Shown here: piece by piece, positions 4,826 through 7,084 of the stretch
How positions within the stretch are numbered: position 1 is the first letter of the stretch
Layout of the letters: each line of letters opens with the position of its first letter
From: an uncultured Prevotella sp.
GTDB lineage: Bacteria > Bacteroidota > Bacteroidia > Bacteroidales > Bacteroidaceae
Assembly (NCBI GenBank): GCA_947095945.1
Contig: CAMUQM010000097.1
Span: 1 to 7,084 of the forward strand
Direction of reading: 5' to 3'
Length of the DNA: 7,084 nucleotides
The notes under the pieces: model-generated
Told to the model about the DNA's origin: nothing
The model's input: only the letters and a program-made list of their open reading frames with translations
Database searches by the model: none
Made by a program: the position numbers and the translations under genes

Positions 4826-5742
4826 AAATTGAGTAGAGTGATGATGATAGCTGAATAAAAGAGGATAAGAAACATCCAATTAGTCATCTTTGTATGTGTC
4901 AGCGCAAAAAAATGTGCTATTAGTGGTGCGGTGGTAACAATCATTACACTCAGCAACGCTTCATAATGCTGAGGTTGGAGAAACAGAAAAACGATTGTTA
5001 CGAGATCTATTGTGATAAAAATCTGATAGAATAAACGTGTACGAATATTGTCATTACGCTTTTGATTAATGAAATGTATAATACCAATCACAGCGCATAT
5101 TAAAACAAATGACAAAGTTAATATCTGATTAATATTCAATAACTTGAAATTGAATGGCTCTGCAAATACTACAATCTTAGAGAAATGAATTAAGAGTATA
5201 GTTATATCTCCCTTAACAGCCAAGTATCCAGCATAGAACCAATAAGGTAGTATTATGCCCAGTATAGAAGCAACAAAGTTACGAGGACTCATTGAAAGAA
5301 TATTCGTACGCATAATAATCCAGAGTATAGGAAGGAAGAATAAAGTTTGTACCCAAACAATACTTGCCATACCTATACAGAAGAAGGCATAGAAAGTCCA
5401 ACCCGGAGCATGTGTATCCTGATAGCATCGAAAAGCAAAAGTATAGAAGCCAACAAAGCCCAACATGATAATAGCTGATTGAATAGATGGGAACATGAAG
5501 ACTGCCATGGTCGCAAAAACCAAGAACGAGCATGAAACCATTCTACTATAAATACGAATAAGTGCATTCGCATTATTCAGCTCCATCATAAGATAGGTAG
5601 ACAGCAAGAGGCAAATACCTGGTACTATTACCGCAAGGTTATATAAGCCTGCGACAACCCATACAAGAGCAGCCGCTGAGACAACGTATGCTTGTGTCCA
5701 GCGGCTTTCTGCTATTCGATTTTGGATGCGTTTTTGTTGCAT
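4798..5742 (-). CDS. Polytopic membrane protein of unknown function
   Basis: This is a 314-residue protein with about 10 or 11 hydrophobic helices spread over its whole length (roughly 17-55, 68-104, 116-146, 154-175, 205-225, 238-256, 262-281 and 287-310). The N-terminus is short and basic (QQKRIQNR), and further positive loops lie at 227-236 and around R145/R154. The segment SPRNFVASILGIILPYWF (152-169) resembles a recurring element (Arg, then a helix ending in G-x-x-L-P) that I recall from an uncharacterised Bacteroidetes membrane family, sometimes labelled DUF6427, but I am not sure of this. Relatives are sometimes misnamed as carotene monooxygenases; nothing here supports an enzyme. It lies 89 bases after purD and overlaps the yqaA-like gene, so it is probably made from the purD transcript. 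I see no Bacteroidetes promoter in the 89-base gap. A role in envelope biogenesis or transport is only a guess. Confidence 0.75.
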   Translation of the reverse strand: MQQKRIQNRIAESRWTQAYVVSAAALVWVVAGLYNLAVIVPGICLLLSTYLMMELNNANALIRIYSRMVSCSFLVFATMAVFMFPSIQSAIIMLGFVGFYTFAFRCYQDTHAPGWTFYAFFCIGMASIVWVQTLFFLPILWIIMRTNILSMSPRNFVASILGIILPYWFYAGYLAVKGDITILLIHFSKIVVFAEPFNFKLLNINQILTLSFVLICAVIGIIHFINQKRNDNIRTRLFYQIFITIDLVTIVFLFLQPQHYEALLSVMIVTTAPLIAHFFALTHTKMTNWMFLILFYSAIIITLLNLWIFLHNYL

Positions 5743-5756
5743 AATAGATGATATAC

Positions 5757-5810
5757 GGAGATAGCCATATCAGTAATGCTATGTAATAGAAAACCTTAAA
5801 AACTATCTCC
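5757..5810. repeat. Inverted repeat in the purD to membrane-protein gap
   Basis: GGAGATAG (5757-5764) is complementary to CTATCTCC (5803-5810) over eight bases with a 38-base loop. Inside, ATAGC (5761-5765) could pair instead with GCTAT (5778-5782). A smaller CCTTT/AAAGG hairpin (5809-5823) lies closer to the purD stop. There is no T-run typical of a terminator, so this is more likely a processing or attenuation structure, or chance in A/T-rich sequence. Confidence 0.3.
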
Positions 5811-5831
5811 TTTCTTTCAAAGGGCTAAAGA

Positions 5832-7084
5832 CTATAGGTCTTGTCCTATATCACTTCTAAAGTATTTATCCGTAAATTCAATCTTCTGAGCTTCTGCGAA
5901 ACACTTCTTAAGTGCTTCTTCTTTATTCTCACCATAAGAAGAGACTGCGATTACACGACCGCCAGCAGTAACAACCTGACCATCCTTCACTGCTGTACCG
6001 CTATGGAAAACAACAGAATCTCCAACCTTATCAAGTCCTGTGATTGGATAACCTTTCACATACTCTTCTGGATAACCACCGCTAACAAGCATTACGCAGA
6101 CAGCAGAACGTGAGTCAAGTTCAATCTGTCGCTGATCGAGGTTTCCCTTAGCAACTCCTTCAAAGAGGTCAACAATATCACTCTTCAAACGCAACATGAC
6201 ACTCTCTGTCTCTGGGTCGCCCATACGACAATTGTATTCAATAACCATTGGTTCACCATCAACATTAATCAAGCCAAAGAAGATAAAGCCCTTATAGTCA
6301 ATATCCTCTGCCTTCAAACCATCAACAGTTGGACGAATAATGCGCTCTTCCACCTTTGCCATCCACTCCTTAGTAGCAAATGGAACAGGAGTAACGCTAC
6401 CCATCCCACCCGTATTCAAGCCCGTATCATGTTCACCAATGCGCTTATAATCCTTTGCTTCTGGCAATATCTGATAGTGAGTACCATCTGTGAGTACAAA
6501 TACTGAGCACTCAATACCTGTAAGGAATTCCTCGATAACAACCTTTGCAGAAGCATTACCAAACATTCCTCCAAGCATTTCACGCAATTCTTTCTTAGCT
6601 TCTTCAAGCGTAGGAAGAATGAGAACACCCTTACCTGCAGCCAAACCATCGGCTTTCAATACATAAGGAGCCTTGAGCGTTTCAAGAAAACGCATACCTT
6701 CCTCGATAGTAGTACCATCAAATGTCTCGTAAGCAGCTGTCGGAATGTTATGACGCTTCATAAAAGCTTTGGCAAAGTCCTTAGAACCTTCCAATACAGC
6801 ACCTGCTTTTGAAGGGCCAATAACAGGGATATTAGCTGTACGGCTGTCTTCCTTAAAGCAGTCATAGACACCATTTACTAATGGATCTTCAGGACCGACA
6901 ACAACCATATCAATCTTCTCTTCGACAACGAAATCCTTCAGTTTATCAAAGTCGTTTACTCCGATTGCAACGTTCTCACCAACTGTATTCGTGCCAGCAT
7001 TACCCGGTGCAATGAAAAGTTTACTACATTTTGCACTCTGTGCAATCTTCCATGCTAAGGCGTGTTCGCGACCGCCGCTGCCTA
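5832..7084 (-). CDS. purD: Phosphoribosylamine-glycine ligase (GAR synthetase), N-terminus cut by window edge
   Basis: This enzyme joins phosphoribosylamine and glycine using ATP, the second step of de novo purine synthesis, in the cytoplasm. The reading frame is open to the right edge: 416 codons plus two bases of another are visible, and the first complete codons read GSGGREHALAWK, the family N-terminus, so only about 6-7 residues lie outside. An internal ATG at 6908 is not the start. Further landmarks (numbered from the first visible codon) are GPEDPLVNG (63-71), GPSKAGAVLEGSKDFAK (89-105), the ATP-grasp loop KADGLAAGKGV (143-153), EEFLTGIECSVF (184-195), NTGGMG (223-228), the metal-binding YNCRMGDPET (283-292) and, in the C-terminal domain, LVSGGYPEEY and HSGTA. 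The length matches the usual 420-430 residues and no key segment is missing. It is followed on the same strand by two membrane-protein genes that probably share its transcript. Its product is later formylated with the 10-formyl-THF made by the nearby fhs product. Confidence 0.97.
   Translation of the reverse strand, partial: GSGGREHALAWKIAQSAKCSKLFIAPGNAGTNTVGENVAIGVNDFDKLKDFVVEEKIDMVVVGPEDPLVNGVYDCFKEDSRTANIPVIGPSKAGAVLEGSKDFAKAFMKRHNIPTAAYETFDGTTIEEGMRFLETLKAPYVLKADGLAAGKGVLILPTLEEAKKELREMLGGMFGNASAKVVIEEFLTGIECSVFVLTDGTHYQILPEAKDYKRIGEHDTGLNTGGMGSVTPVPFATKEWMAKVEERIIRPTVDGLKAEDIDYKGFIFFGLINVDGEPMVIEYNCRMGDPETESVMLRLKSDIVDLFEGVAKGNLDQRQIELDSRSAVCVMLVSGGYPEEYVKGYPITGLDKVGDSVVFHSGTAVKDGQVVTAGGRVIAVSSYGENKEEALKKCFAEAQKIEFTDKYFRSDIGQDL

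Noticed and set aside
4826..4879. Longer N-terminus for the YqaA-like protein, starting at 4879
   Set aside because: The 18 extra residues (with HHH) do not look like the family N-terminus and would raise the overlap with the upstream gene to 82 bases. The ATG at 4825 gives the usual length.
5279..5573. Alternative minus-strand frames inside the polytopic membrane protein gene
   Set aside because: They are shadows of the hydrophobic main frame, which is longer and uninterrupted.
6906..6908. ATG at 6908 as the start of PurD
   Set aside because: The same frame stays open to the window edge and encodes the conserved GSGGREHA segment, so this ATG is internal.
1..7084. CRISPR array, insertion sequence, tRNA or rRNA gene, prophage or defence genes
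   Set aside because: No regularly spaced repeats, transposase, integrase, nuclease or cloverleaf-like sequence was seen; all sizeable frames are explained by the listed genes.

Overview
This window looks like chromosomal DNA from a member of the Bacteroidales, most likely Prevotella or a close relative. The evidence is moderate AT richness, start codons preceded by A/T-rich leaders rather than Shine-Dalgarno sites, promoters of the Bacteroidetes type (TTG, about 20 bases, TAnnTTTG), and a formate-tetrahydrofolate ligase and PurD that read like Bacteroidales proteins. The genus is an inference from remembered family resemblance, not from a search.

Layout. The left end holds a 45-base terminator hairpin, then a small secreted lysozyme/transglycosylase-like protein on the minus strand (86-505). 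A 373-base non-coding stretch (506-878) separates it from a divergent plus-strand GH25 muramidase with an N-terminal membrane anchor (879-1670). Two good Bacteroidetes promoters face outwards from this stretch, with a small palindrome cluster between them and a foldable leader in front of the muramidase. Next comes a convergent gene for an unrecognised membrane-anchored protein (1689-2126), and then fhs (2259-3926, minus strand) with its own promoter and a hairpin terminator. A 446-base gap (3927-4372) contains the fhs promoter and several inverted repeats but no convincing gene. The right part is a minus-strand cluster: purD (5832 to beyond the window edge), a multi-pass membrane protein (4798-5742), and a YqaA/DedA-type membrane protein (4373-4825) that overlaps the gene before it.

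How the genes relate. fhs makes 10-formyl-tetrahydrofolate, the one-carbon donor used when glycinamide ribonucleotide, the PurD product, is formylated. Two genes feeding de novo purine synthesis therefore lie within 2 kb of each other, although they are not one operon. The two divergent genes at the left both encode probable peptidoglycan-cleaving enzymes and could share control. The membrane-protein pair probably rides on the purD transcript.

Overall this looks like an ordinary core-genome region. I found no CRISPR array, insertion sequence, phage gene, RNA gene or defence system. The most interesting non-coding signals are the palindrome cluster between the divergent wall-hydrolase genes, the hairpin-rich 446-base gap, and three similarly sized 45-47-base inverted repeats beside gene ends.
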